From assembly GCF_003025615.1 (NCBI RefSeq), contig NZ_PYMJ01000002.1:277256-341255 (forward strand): DNA of 64,000 nt, in the 5' to 3' direction. Positions 37,806 to 45,987 of this stretch are shown here, piece by piece. Each line of letters starts with the position of its first letter. The stretch's first letter is position 1. This stretch comes from Photobacterium frigidiphilum (GTDB lineage: Bacteria; Pseudomonadota; Gammaproteobacteria; Enterobacterales; Vibrionaceae). The position numbers were made by a program, and so were the translations under genes. A model generated the notes under the pieces. That model was not told where the DNA came from and searched no databases. It worked only from the letters and a program-made list of their open reading frames with translations.

Positions 37806-39596
37806 ATGAGTCAGTTTGATTTCGATAATATTGTTGTGGGTTCCGGGTTTGGTGGCGCTGTAAGCGCATTACGGTTAACCGAAAAAGGCTATCGTGTTTT
37901 AGTGCTAGAGAAAGGAAAACGGTATGAAGCCCAAGACTTTGCGAAATCTAACTGGCGAATTAATAAATTTCTATGGATACCGTGGCTTGGGTTACGGGGT
38001 CCGTTGCAAGTTGCGTTCACGCGTAAATTGTCTGTTGTGTATAGTGCTGGCGTCGGTGGAGGATCATTGGTTTACGGTAACACCCACCTTGTTCCAGACG
38101 ACAAAGTGTTCAATTCTCCCCTTTGGTCTGATATCCATGATGATTGGCAGCTGCGCCTCAAGCCATATTATGCCTTAGCGCAACGAATGATAGGGTTACA
38201 ACAGAATGTATGGGAAGGCGAGGCCGATAAAACCTTAAAGCAAGTGGCTCAAGAGTTAGGTTGTGGTGATACTTATACGACCGTTTACAGTGGCTTGTTA
38301 TACCCAGAAGATCATGATGTTTTTGGATCTGAACCCAACGAATCCACATTAGGCGCAGATCGTGGCGATCCTTATTTCAATGGTGAAGGCCCCAAACGCA
38401 ATAGCTGTAATTATTGTGGAAATTGCATGGTGGGTTGTCGAAATAATGCTAAAAATACGCTGGATAAAAACTACCTGTATTTTGCTGAGCGAAACGGTGC
38501 TGAAATACGAGCTGAAAGTAAAGTGACACGCATTGAACCCATTGCAAATGATGCAGGTTTACAAGATGGTAGTGCGGGTTATGTTATTACTGTTGAAGAG
38601 GGAATGGGGCTGATAGGGCGGAAAAAATACACAATAACGACCCATGGTTTAACCTTATCTGCCGGTGTATTGGGTTCAATCCCGTTGCTGCTTAAAATGC
38701 GCGATGTTGATAAAACCCTGCCCAATATTTCTACCGAGCTAGGTCGTCAAGTCATGACCAATTCAGAAACACTGCTGACAGTGAATGATCGCCATGATCG
38801 GATGCCGAGTGTTGATCAAAGTCTGGGTACAGCAATCACCTCGATGATCCATCCGGATGATGAGACCAAGATTCAGGTTGTACGCTATGGTGCAACCAAT
38901 GACGCTTCTTGGATAACGGTTCCCAATATCCCTTTAACCAGTAAACATGCAGGCATACCACGTGTCGTCACTATGCTTGGTAATATGGTTCGTCATCCAA
39001 TAACGACGTTGCGTGTGATGAATCCAGTAGGGAAAGCGAAAAGAGGGGTATGGCTGCTGGTGATGCAAACTGCCCATAGTTACATCCACCTAGAGATGCG
39101 TAAACCGTGGTATTACTTGTTTCTTAAAAATACTTGGGTTCCTACGCAATATGCAGACGATGAAAAGTTGAGAAGCTATTTTCCGATTGCCCAAAAAGTG
39201 GCTGAAATGTATTGCAAAATAACGGGAGGAGACGCCGCTAATTTACTTCCAGAAGTTGTTGCAGGTACACCTTTAACGGCACATATGATGGGTGGTGCAC
39301 GTATCGGTAATAGCGCCGAGAATGCGGTTATAGATGATAGCGGAGAAGTATTTGGTTATCAAAACCTGCGTGTACTTGATGGCAGTATTATTCCCGGAAA
39401 TTTAGGTGTTAATCCCTCATTAACCATCTTAGCGCTAACCGAACATGCAATGGCTCTGCTACCCGTCTTTAATGAAGAAAGAGCGAATGCTATTACGCCC
39501 GTTGTATTCGCTCCAGCGCTTACTCGTAATCCATCAGCTTATCAAGGTGAGGGTGTGTTACATCAGCAGGCTGTGCAAGATAGCAATATGGACTGA
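37806..39596 (+). CDS. GMC-family flavin oxidoreductase, cholesterol-oxidase-like
   Basis: A 596-residue protein with an FAD-binding start (VGSGFGGAVSALRLTEKGYRVLVLEKG, about residues 11-37), the GVGGGSLVYGNTHLVP flavin motif (about 82-97) and the C-terminal GMC signature (VLDGSIIPGNLGVNPSLTILALTEH). A central CNYCGNCMVGC cluster (about 202-212) has the CxxCxxCxxxC pattern that is conserved in this subgroup. There is no signal peptide. Related enzymes oxidise sterols or long-chain alcohols; the substrate is unknown here. It stands alone with its own terminator. Confidence 0.88.
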   Translation: MSQFDFDNIVVGSGFGGAVSALRLTEKGYRVLVLEKGKRYEAQDFAKSNWRINKFLWIPWLGLRGPLQVAFTRKLSVVYSAGVGGGSLVYGNTHLVPDDKVFNSPLWSDIHDDWQLRLKPYYALAQRMIGLQQNVWEGEADKTLKQVAQELGCGDTYTTVYSGLLYPEDHDVFGSEPNESTLGADRGDPYFNGEGPKRNSCNYCGNCMVGCRNNAKNTLDKNYLYFAERNGAEIRAESKVTRIEPIANDAGLQDGSAGYVITVEEGMGLIGRKKYTITTHGLTLSAGVLGSIPLLLKMRDVDKTLPNISTELGRQVMTNSETLLTVNDRHDRMPSVDQSLGTAITSMIHPDDETKIQVVRYGATNDASWITVPNIPLTSKHAGIPRVVTMLGNMVRHPITTLRVMNPVGKAKRGVWLLVMQTAHSYIHLEMRKPWYYLFLKNTWVPTQYADDEKLRSYFPIAQKVAEMYCKITGGDAANLLPEVVAGTPLTAHMMGGARIGNSAENAVIDDSGEVFGYQNLRVLDGSIIPGNLGVNPSLTILALTEHAMALLPVFNEERANAITPVVFAPALTRNPSAYQGEGVLHQQAVQDSNMD

Positions 39597-39637
39597 TCCC
39601 TTTCCACCTTTATTTCTAAGTAGTTAATGTCAATTAT

Positions 39638-39660
39638 AAGCACCGTAATGGTGCTTTTTC
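39638..39660 (+). terminator. Terminator of the GMC oxidoreductase gene
   Basis: Stem AAGCACC/GGTGCTT (39638-39644 with 39650-39656), followed by TTT. Confidence 0.8.
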
Positions 39661-40419
39661 TTTGTCTGATATTTGATACCAAGGTGATTTTGTCTCGTGA
39701 TTGTTGGAAGTGTGAACAACATGTAATTAACTTTCAGTTTGATGTGATTTGTTTTTTGATCTCTCTGGTTGTAAATCATGATTTATCGATAGGAATTGAG
39801 CGATATATTCTGATTTTACACTTTAATTATGATGACGAATGTATGGCGTTAAATGTTAATTTCATATGCTTTATAGCGATAGCGTGCTTTGTTAAGTATT
39901 TGTCTGGATAAATATAAGCATATACTGGCTAATTATCCGTTATTTTTTTATTTTTCAATGTTGCTTATTCATGGTTTTATTTTTCGTTTTTTATTTGATT
40001 GTAACTACTTGTTATTAATTGATTTATTTTTATTGTCTGTCGGCTTTATTACTCGTTGGTTTTATTTTCATATTTTATGGATAAATATCCATCACGGTAT
40101 GATAGTAATGACTGTTGCTTAATTATATGTGTTTACTACCTTTTAAAAGCGCTTTTATTGCAACTTATAGTAGTTAAATGAAGGTTCAATTTGATGTTTT
40201 TTGCTAGTGTGGCACGTGAGTGGTGCGTGGGTAGTAATTTGTTCCAAAAACGAGGTTAAAACTAGTGGTAAATTTACCAACATATAAAAACTTTAGTATT
40301 TTATTTTGATAAAAACCTGTTCTAATACGCGAATCAACTGGCTTGGCTATTTAAGCTAGTTTAAGTTTCTATTATTACCTAATAATCTGGTTTTATTTGC
40401 TATAGCTTGGGGGTTTAAA
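39661..40419. other. Very AT-rich region upstream of alaE
   Basis: About 760 bases, strongly A+T-rich. Two frames (39627-39911 and 39889-40122) encode Phe/Ile/Leu-rich strings without ribosome-binding sites; I take these as chance frames. The alaE promoter must lie at the right end. Nothing else was recognised. Confidence 0.55.
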
Positions 40420-40899
40420 ATGTCTGTCAAAGGTCAATTCAATATGCGTAACGCAGCGGCAGATACGTTTGCCATGGTTATTTTTAGTTTTATTACAGGC
40501 ATGCTGATTGAAGTTTTCGTGTCGGGTATGACCCTCGAGCAGTCTTTAGCATCACGAACCTTGTCGATCCCCGTTAACATTGCGATTGCATGGCCATACG
40601 GTGTGTTCCGCGATTACCTATTACGCACAGGTCATCGATTATCTCCCTCTAGTTGGATGAAGGGTTTATCTGACATGGTGGCCTACGTGTTGTTTCAGTC
40701 ACCGGTTTATGCTTGTATTTTATTGGCTGTAGGTGCAGATACCGATCAAATCATTACCGCAGTAACAAGTAATGCTTTTGTTTCTGGTGCGTTGGGTATT
40801 GTTTATGGTCAGTTCTTAGATGCATGCCGTCGTATGTTTAAAGTACCGGGCTACTGCCGTGAGCTATCACACCCAGAGCCTCAGCATCAAGAAGTGTAA
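40420..40899 (+). CDS. alaE: L-alanine exporter AlaE
   Basis: A 159-residue inner-membrane protein with four hydrophobic segments. The family sequence is clear: NAAADTFAMVIFSF (about 11-24), SIPVNIAIAWPYGVFRDY (about 49-66), and VLFQSPVYACILLAVGAD (about 90-107). It ends in a CRRMFKV-type cytoplasmic tail. AlaE exports L-alanine and protects against alanine overload. A GGGGG-rich ribosome-binding site precedes the ATG. Confidence 0.95.
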   Translation: MSVKGQFNMRNAAADTFAMVIFSFITGMLIEVFVSGMTLEQSLASRTLSIPVNIAIAWPYGVFRDYLLRTGHRLSPSSWMKGLSDMVAYVLFQSPVYACILLAVGADTDQIITAVTSNAFVSGALGIVYGQFLDACRRMFKVPGYCRELSHPEPQHQEV

Positions 40900-40925
40900 T
40901 CAATTGAACACGGGGTCTAAATAGA

Positions 40926-40957
40926 AAAGGCACCTCATTGGTGCCTTTGTTGTTTTT
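40926..40957. terminator. Bidirectional terminator between alaE and pdxY
   Basis: Stem AAAGGCACC/GGTGCCTTT (40926-40934 with 40940-40948), with T-runs near both sides, between convergent genes. Confidence 0.85.
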
Positions 40958-41004
40958 AACGATTGTTTTTAGCGATTGTGTATCTGATATTCGAGTGTTT
41001 ATAT

Positions 41005-41880
41005 TTACGCTGTTTTCAAGTTCAGGTTGATCATTTCTATTGGAAATGTCTCGCTTGGCTCGACGAGTTCATTTTGGGCTAGAATGGTTTGCAATTCCCA
41101 CTCGTTTAGCTGATGAGTTTGTTTAAGAACGCCATAACAAGCATCATGGCAATGTTGGAATGCACGCCTTGTTGAGTAACCTTTTAATAAACCTGCGGTG
41201 AACAACGAAGATATCAGATCTCCAACCCCAACGGGTTGCTGAGCAAACGTTAAATGAGGACGCTGGGCAAGAAAACAACCTTCTGGTGTGGCTAACAGCA
41301 TGCTGAACTTATCGTCTGAAACACAATATAGATGCTTAACAAGAACAACTTTTGGACCCTTAGCTAAAGCAATGTTGCAAGCTTCCACGGCATCAGACAG
41401 CGTGTTGATTTCCATTTGTGCAAATTGGCTGAGCTCGAATTGATTCGGCACGATAACATCTGCCATTGGCATTAAATGATTCACTAAGTATTCCGTAATG
41501 CCGGGAGCAACGATACAACCTTTATCCGGTGCCCCCATGACAGGATCACAGATGTATAAGGATGAAGGATTTTGAGCCTTAACTTTTTCTACGGTTCTGA
41601 TAATAGCTTCACATTGCTCAGCACTTCCTTGGTACCCCGTGAGAATTGCTTTACAACGCGTCAGCGCATCAATGTTATCAAGCCCCTGAACCAGCTCATC
41701 AATATCTGAGGCAGAGAAAGCGCGCCCCGTCCAACCTTGTTTATATTGAGTATGATTAGAAAATTGAACCGTATGTATTGGCCATACTTCGAACCCCATT
41801 CTTTGCATCGGAAAAATAGCAGAGCTATTCCCTGCGTGTCCGTAAGTAACATGTGATTGAATGGACAGAATGCCATGCAT
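41005..41880 (-). CDS. pdxY: Pyridoxal kinase PdxY
   Basis: Phosphorylates pyridoxal to pyridoxal 5'-phosphate. The 291-residue ribokinase-fold protein starts [19 protein letters not shown] with the substrate-site segment and has [11 protein letters not shown] (about 36-46), CDPVMG (110-115) and the anion-hole motif [12 protein letters not shown] (about 215-226). It lies at the 3' side of the tryptophanase cluster, which fits supply of cofactor for TnaA. A terminator-like hairpin at 42031-42058 separates it from ridA, so it may have its own promoter in 41881-42030. Confidence 0.93.
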   Translation of the reverse strand: MHGILSIQSHVTYGHAGNSSAIFPMQRMGFEVWPIHTVQFSNHTQYKQGWTGRAFSASDIDELVQGLDNIDALTRCKAILTGYQGSAEQCEAIIRTVEKVKAQNPSSLYICDPVMGAPDKGCIVAPGITEYLVNHLMPMADVIVPNQFELSQFAQMEINTLSDAVEACNIALAKGPKVVLVKHLYCVSDDKFSMLLATPEGCFLAQRPHLTFAQQPVGVGDLISSLFTAGLLKGYSTRRAFQHCHDACYGVLKQTHQLNEWELQTILAQNELVEPSETFPIEMINLNLKTA

Positions 41881-42030
41881 AATGTTTTCCTTTCTATAAG
41901 TAACTCAAGGAGGGATCCAAATTGCGTATTTAGAGTTATAGACATAATCTAAAAGAGCATTTGGTGATTTGATTATTTCTTGTTTTAGGTGAACTTAAAA
42001 TAATTGAGGGTATTCTAGCTTAAAATACTT

Positions 42031-42058
42031 AGCCCTATCATCTATAAATGACAGGGCT
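42031..42058 (-). terminator. Hairpin downstream of ridA
   Basis: A 10-bp stem AGCCCTGTCA/TGATAGGGCT on the minus strand (one G-U pair; 42049-42058 with 42031-42040). The following sequence AAGTATTTT is a poor T-tract, so termination may be partial. Confidence 0.6.
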
Positions 42059-42097
42059 ATTAATTAAGATAAGAAAGAATTTTCAAAACCCTAAACG

Positions 42098-42328
42098 TTA
42101 TTGTGAGGCAATAACTTCAATTTCAACTTTTGCATCCAGAGGTAAGCGAGCGACTTCAACACAAGAGCGAGCCGGGAAAGTTGCCTGCTCAGCAACGTCT
42201 TCAGGCATTGCTTTAGTTTCTGGATTTATAGGTAGTTGACCTGACGTGATTACCATATTACCTAGATTCACACCTTGTACGTATGGACCAATAGCTTCAG
42301 GCGCATTGGGTGTATTAATTGCTATCAT
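42098..42328 (-). CDS. ridA: RidA family protein with central in-frame deletion
   Basis: The frame encodes only 76 residues, against about 126-129 for RidA (2-iminobutanoate/2-iminopropanoate deaminase). The first part (NAPEAIGPYVQGVNLGNMVITSGQ) and the last part (FPARSCVEVARLPLDAKVEIEVIA) match the family well, but the middle of about 50 residues is missing. The join falls at AEQA/TFPARS, where both flanks can share GCA. The frame and ribosome-binding site are intact. The lost part contains the core helix and strands of the trimer, so loss of activity is likely, even though the catalytic arginine segment PARSC remains. The gene follows the permease by 27 bases, in a cluster where RidA would clear 2-aminoacrylate. 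Confidence 0.8.
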   Translation of the reverse strand: MIAINTPNAPEAIGPYVQGVNLGNMVITSGQLPINPETKAMPEDVAEQATFPARSCVEVARLPLDAKVEIEVIASQ

Positions 42329-42355
42329 TGTATTTTCCTTTGTATCTAAAATTGT

Positions 42356-43609
42356 TTAGCCTGTAAACGCTGGAAGCATGCCTAACATCGACATGAAGTG
42401 GAATACAGCAGTTAAAATACCAAAGCTAATGACGACAACAATCATTGGCTTGCCTCCTGGCGCTTTAAAGCCTTTATCACCATTCTCTAACGTGCGTGCT
42501 TTTCTCACGAGAAGTGCTGGAATAATACATGTCCAGACGGTTGCCGCAGCGCCGGCATAACCAATGGCAATGACAAAACCAAACGGGAATAGCAATGATA
42601 GGATCAAAGGAGGTAGGAAAGTCGCTAGCCATGTTTTTGTACGGCCTTGTTTGGTGTCTTCGAGCTTGAATAAATCAGCCAAATAGTCAAACACCCCAAG
42701 CCCAACACCAATGAAAGAAGATAAAATTGCCGCCATTGAGAAGGTATGGATCGCATGCGCCACTTTGTCAGATTCAATGACTGAGCCTAATGTAGTTAGT
42801 AGTGCATCTACGTTACCACCTTGCTCAATCACAGGTCCAAATTGACTTCTAGGTAAATTCCCATAAATGCTGAACAACCATAGAACATACAGACTTAACG
42901 CTATTATTGTGCCGCCCAAAATCGCGTATTTCGCTTTTTCCTCTTCGCCGTAATAAGCACGCATTGTTGCCACAGAATGGTGATAACCAAACGACGTCAA
43001 AGCGACAGGCAGCATTGCCATTGCGTAGGGTGCGTAGCTTGTTTTTTCATTAATGGTATTAAACAAGATCGACATATCGACTTTGATCGCTAGCCCTGAC
43101 ACACCAAATACAAAGCTTAAGACCATAAATAAGATTAAAACAACGGAAATTCGGTCTACTGCTCGAGTTGAGTGCCAAACGAAGGGAGAAAATACCAAAA
43201 CAAACAAGATTGAAGTGATTTTGCTATCGAGGCCCAAAATATCTTGAAGGATAAGGCCTGAAGATGTGATGTAGGCGTACAGCAAAATACCCCCAACAAA
43301 GTACACCATCAGGTTATTGAACATGTTGACCTTATCACCAAGCATGTCTTTGGTTACCGTGTTGAAAGATACCTTTAAGTCATAATTCTTGAATGCCTCT
43401 AGCAGCATCCAACCCGAAATGGTCATGACGACCATGGTAATTGTAATCGCGAAAACTGACCATGTTGTCCATGCACCTGCTCCCGCACTTGGGAGCCCCA
43501 GCATGCCCGCACCAACGCAGACACTGGCGATAATACATGCCCCTCCTATTAATGACGGATGTTTTTCCTTAACACTGTCACTTGATACTAATGACGGATT
43601 CTGTTCCAT
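42356..43609 (-). CDS. Aromatic amino acid permease, TnaB/Mtr/TyrP type
   Basis: A 417-residue inner-membrane protein of the HAAAP family with 11 expected segments. The start GGACIIASVCVGAGMLGLPSAGAGAWTTWS (residues 22-51) and the middle SFGYHHSVATMRAYYG (about 206-221) are typical of Mtr, TnaB and TyrP. By position after tnaA it is probably the tryptophan (or tyrosine) permease serving tryptophanase; substrate is inferred. A terminator-like hairpin at 43683-43713 separates it from tnaA, so it may be expressed at a lower level or from its own promoter. Confidence 0.88.
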   Translation of the reverse strand: MEQNPSLVSSDSVKEKHPSLIGGACIIASVCVGAGMLGLPSAGAGAWTTWSVFAITITMVVMTISGWMLLEAFKNYDLKVSFNTVTKDMLGDKVNMFNNLMVYFVGGILLYAYITSSGLILQDILGLDSKITSILFVLVFSPFVWHSTRAVDRISVVLILFMVLSFVFGVSGLAIKVDMSILFNTINEKTSYAPYAMAMLPVALTSFGYHHSVATMRAYYGEEEKAKYAILGGTIIALSLYVLWLFSIYGNLPRSQFGPVIEQGGNVDALLTTLGSVIESDKVAHAIHTFSMAAILSSFIGVGLGVFDYLADLFKLEDTKQGRTKTWLATFLPPLILSLLFPFGFVIAIGYAGAAATVWTCIIPALLVRKARTLENGDKGFKAPGGKPMIVVVISFGILTAVFHFMSMLGMLPAFTG

Positions 43610-43682
43610 AATTCAGTCACTCTTGTAATTTCACGTTATTGGATTGATCACCCTAAACTATTTATTTTATTCTGTGCTTAGG

Positions 43683-43713
43683 AAAAAGAGCGCAACCGTA
43701 GGGTGCGCTCTTT
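43683..43713 (-). terminator. Terminator between tnaA and the permease gene
   Basis: Stem AAAGAGCGCA/TGCGCTCTTT (43685-43694 with 43704-43713), followed by TT on the minus strand. The stem ends in a T-run; some read-through into the permease gene is expected. Confidence 0.75.
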
Positions 43714-43721
43714 GAGTGTGA

Positions 43722-45188
43722 TTAAGCTTCTTCTAGAATCTTGGTTTCCGTTTTCACCGCTGTTTGCACAGGCTCAACTTCTTTAAGTCGAGCAGTAAAG
43801 TGACGAAGTACTGCTGGCTCATAAGTAAAATCAAGACCTTTCACATTTGCTGCGTTTGCCTTCACTTTTTGGAACGCTTCTATAACGAAATCCATATGCG
43901 TTTGAGTGTAGGTCGCACGTGGGATCGTCAAACGAAGTAACTCCGCAGGACAAGGATGTTGTTTACCTGTTGCTGGATCGCGACCGAGTAATAGAGAGCC
44001 AATTTCAACGGCGCGGATACCTGCCACTTTATAGAGTTCGCAAGCAAGAGCATGTGCTGGGAACTGCTCGGTAGAAATGTGTGGAAGCAGCTTACCTGCA
44101 TCAACGAATGCCGCGTGGCCCCCAGCTTGCTGACATACGACACCGATAGACTCTAGACCGTCTACAAGGTATTGAACTTGACCAATACGGTATGCTAGCC
44201 ACTCCTGACGCATGCCGTCATAGAGGCCAACGGCAAGACGCTCCATCGCACCACCTTCTAGACCACCGTAGGTTGGGAAGCCTTCCTGAATCACACACAA
44301 AGTACGACACTCTGTGTATGCATCCATCATGGATTCATCTTTGAAGCAAAGTAGACCGCCCATCTGTACCATGGCATCTTTCTTTGCAGACATAGCTAGG
44401 CCGTCAGCATACTTATAAGATTCACGCGTAATTTCTTCGATAGTCCAATCTTTGTAAGTATCTTCACGTTGTTGTATAAAGTAGGCGTTCTCGGCATAAC
44501 GAGCGGAGTCCATAATCACTGGAATGTCATATTTCTGTGCGATCTCATACACCGCTTTTAGGTTAGCGATAGAAACAGGCTGACCACCTGCAGAGTTACA
44601 GGTAATAGTACTCACAATGTACGGTACGTTTACAGGGTCGGCTGCAAGGATTGCTTCTTCTAGCTTAACTAGATCAAAGTTACCTTTGAAATCGGCATTG
44701 ACCGAGGTATCAAACGCATCTTCTGTATACACATTCTTTGCCACACAACAGTTCACTTGAGTGTGACCTTGTGTTGTATCAAAGAAGTAGTTAGACAGTG
44801 CTACCATTTTGGTACGGTCTAGTCCCTTCTCTATTTCACGTTTCTTGATAAGGACAGGAATGTAGATTTGCTCGGCACCACGACCTTGGTGAGTTGGAAT
44901 TGTTAATTCATAGCCAAAGATATCTTTTACCGCGTTCGCAAGTGCGTAGTAACTGCGGCTACCGCTGTATGCTTCATCACCACGGAACATCGCGGCTTGC
45001 ATTTCTTGAGTAATTGCCCCCGTTCCACTATCAGTAAGCAGGTCAATAAATACGTCTTCACTATCTAGTAGGAATGGGTTCATCCCCGCTTTTAAAATAG
45101 CTTCATCGCGATATTCACGAGTAGTGCGTTTTACTGGCTCAATAACACGGATACGGAATGGTTCAGGTAAGTGTTTAAAGTTTTCCAT
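43722..45188 (-). CDS. tnaA: Tryptophanase
   Basis: A PLP enzyme that cleaves tryptophan to indole, pyruvate and ammonia. The 488 residues align with E. coli TnaA nearly end to end. [20 protein letters not shown] is identical over the first 20 residues; SGSRSYYAL (phosphate site) and [12 protein letters not shown] with the PLP lysine near residue 270 are present. A tail of about 17 residues ([19 protein letters not shown]) extends beyond the E. coli end. Upstream there are 800 bases with two TnaC-like leader peptides, so control by tryptophan-dependent ribosome stalling and Rho is expected. The gene could in principle be a tyrosine phenol-lyase relative, but the match to TnaA is much closer. 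Confidence 0.97.
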   Translation of the reverse strand: MENFKHLPEPFRIRVIEPVKRTTREYRDEAILKAGMNPFLLDSEDVFIDLLTDSGTGAITQEMQAAMFRGDEAYSGSRSYYALANAVKDIFGYELTIPTHQGRGAEQIYIPVLIKKREIEKGLDRTKMVALSNYFFDTTQGHTQVNCCVAKNVYTEDAFDTSVNADFKGNFDLVKLEEAILAADPVNVPYIVSTITCNSAGGQPVSIANLKAVYEIAQKYDIPVIMDSARYAENAYFIQQREDTYKDWTIEEITRESYKYADGLAMSAKKDAMVQMGGLLCFKDESMMDAYTECRTLCVIQEGFPTYGGLEGGAMERLAVGLYDGMRQEWLAYRIGQVQYLVDGLESIGVVCQQAGGHAAFVDAGKLLPHISTEQFPAHALACELYKVAGIRAVEIGSLLLGRDPATGKQHPCPAELLRLTIPRATYTQTHMDFVIEAFQKVKANAANVKGLDFTYEPAVLRHFTARLKEVEPVQTAVKTETKILEEA

Positions 45189-45385
45189 GATAATGCCTTT
45201 ACTTTTATTTGGTGTTTTATTTCACCAGAAGTTAATGTTTGGTTTTTATGTAATTAAAGTTAATAGCATGCCTTTAATGTTATTTAATGCTTGATTTTAC
45301 GGTGAGTAAAGTCGCGTCAAATAAATAACAAAATATAGGTGTATTAACTTTGCCTCAAAGAAAAGAGACGTAAATGTTTATATGT
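45189..45385 (-). promoter_or_regulatory. tnaC-tnaA attenuation leader
   Basis: About 200 bases between the proximal leader peptide and tnaA. In E. coli this is where Rho binds and polymerase pauses. Here I see a small hairpin CTTTG-AGG-CAAAG on the minus strand (45353-45365) and no intrinsic terminator. Rho-dependent attenuation is inferred from the family. Confidence 0.5.
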
Positions 45386-45484
45386 TTATTTTGAAGGGAA
45401 ATAGTAAGATATTTTATAATCTTCTATATACCATGGCATTAGCGATGATAATATTGAAAGCTGCCATTTAAGATACATATTCAT
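45386..45484 (-). CDS. tnaC: Tryptophanase leader peptide TnaC, tnaA-proximal copy
   Basis: A 32-codon frame with TGGGAAC about ten bases before its ATG. It begins MNMYLKWQ and ends PWYIEDYKISYYFPSK. Trp18, Asp22, Ile25 and Pro30 have exactly the spacing of Trp12, Asp16, Ile19 and Pro24 of E. coli TnaC, where the nascent peptide stalls the ribosome at Pro24 in the presence of tryptophan. The peptide ends two residues after the proline (Ser-Lys), similar to the two-residue extension described in Proteus. An in-frame ATG five codons upstream is possible but would remove the ribosome-binding site. It lies 197 bases upstream of tnaA on the same strand. Confidence 0.85.
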   Translation of the reverse strand: MNMYLKWQLSILSSLMPWYIEDYKISYYFPSK

Positions 45485-45650
45485 TTCATGTTCCCACATA
45501 AAATCAAAGTGAAAATGAATAGTCAATATTGTAGGTTTAATACGTTAAAGCATCTTTGCTTGTACATATTAAGTTTAACCTTACAATACCAAAAATTAGC
45601 TGTCAAAATATGTTTGACTGTTGAGGGCGCATAAAAATGGCCTCTAGAAA

Positions 45651-45749
45651 TTATTTTGAAGACAAATGAAAGGACAGTTTGTGGTCTAAATTATACCAGG
45701 CTAACAATGTTAGCGCCGAAGTGGATTGCCATTTGAGGTACACGTTCAT
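45651..45749 (-). CDS. Second TnaC-like leader peptide, tnaA-distal copy
   Basis: Another 32-codon frame, 265 bases upstream of the first and preceded by TAGGACATAAA as ribosome-binding site. It begins MNVYLKWQ and ends WYNLDHKLSFHLSSK. Fifteen of 32 residues equal the proximal peptide, and at least seven of the shared residues use different synonymous codons, which suggests selection on the peptide. Trp18 and Asp22 are kept in a WYNLDHK context very like E. coli WFNIDNK, but the critical proline position is Ser30. It is probably an old duplicate with altered or lost stalling, or one that responds to another condition. Both are read in the same direction as tnaA. Confidence 0.75.
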   Translation of the reverse strand: MNVYLKWQSTSALTLLAWYNLDHKLSFHLSSK

Positions 45750-45880
45750 TTTATGTCCTATATGAAAAAGCAATGCTTTAAACCAATAACGAAAGTATCC
45801 TATAGCTAAATTAATAAATATATACTACTTATCAATAAGTGTGACCAGACAAGCAAAAACTCGCAAGAGGAAATTGAAAG

Positions 45881-45912
45881 CTTGTCATGTTGTGAACAAA
45901 GAACATGACAAG
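45881..45912 (-). terminator. Long hairpin downstream of the MscK-type gene
   Basis: A perfect 11-bp inverted repeat CTTGTCATGTT/AACATGACAAG with a 10-base loop, about 75 bases past the channel gene's stop codon. On the minus strand the tail is CTTTCAATTT, a weak T-tract. It may terminate the channel gene transcript; it could also be an operator for the tna promoter just downstream. Confidence 0.55.
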
Positions 45913-45927
45913 CACATTTACAATTAT

Positions 45928-45947
45928 TGTCATTATTAATAGTGACA
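45928..45947. repeat. Near-palindrome TGTCA-N10-TGACA
   Basis: TGTCATTATTAATAGTGACA is symmetric except for one position. It lies between the channel gene's stop codon and the long hairpin and may be part of the terminator region or a binding site. Confidence 0.4.
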
Positions 45948-45987
45948 GTATTGTGCTTTTTCGATGCGAAAAGGTATTACCAAATAA

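Noticed and set aside
38400..38440. New iron-sulfur cluster in the GMC oxidoreductase
   Set aside because: The CxxCxxCxxxC pattern is conserved in this GMC subgroup and is no peculiarity of this protein; cluster binding cannot be claimed from sequence.
39627..40122. Two overlapping frames of 94 and 77 codons in the gap before alaE
   Set aside because: Composition is that of random A+T-rich DNA (Phe, Ile, Leu, Tyr), the first starts at the GMC terminator, and neither has a ribosome-binding site or recognisable motif.
45841..45987. A third TnaC-like frame further upstream
   Set aside because: The only ATG frame there (minus strand) lacks the Trp/Asp spacing and the MN-x-YLKW start.
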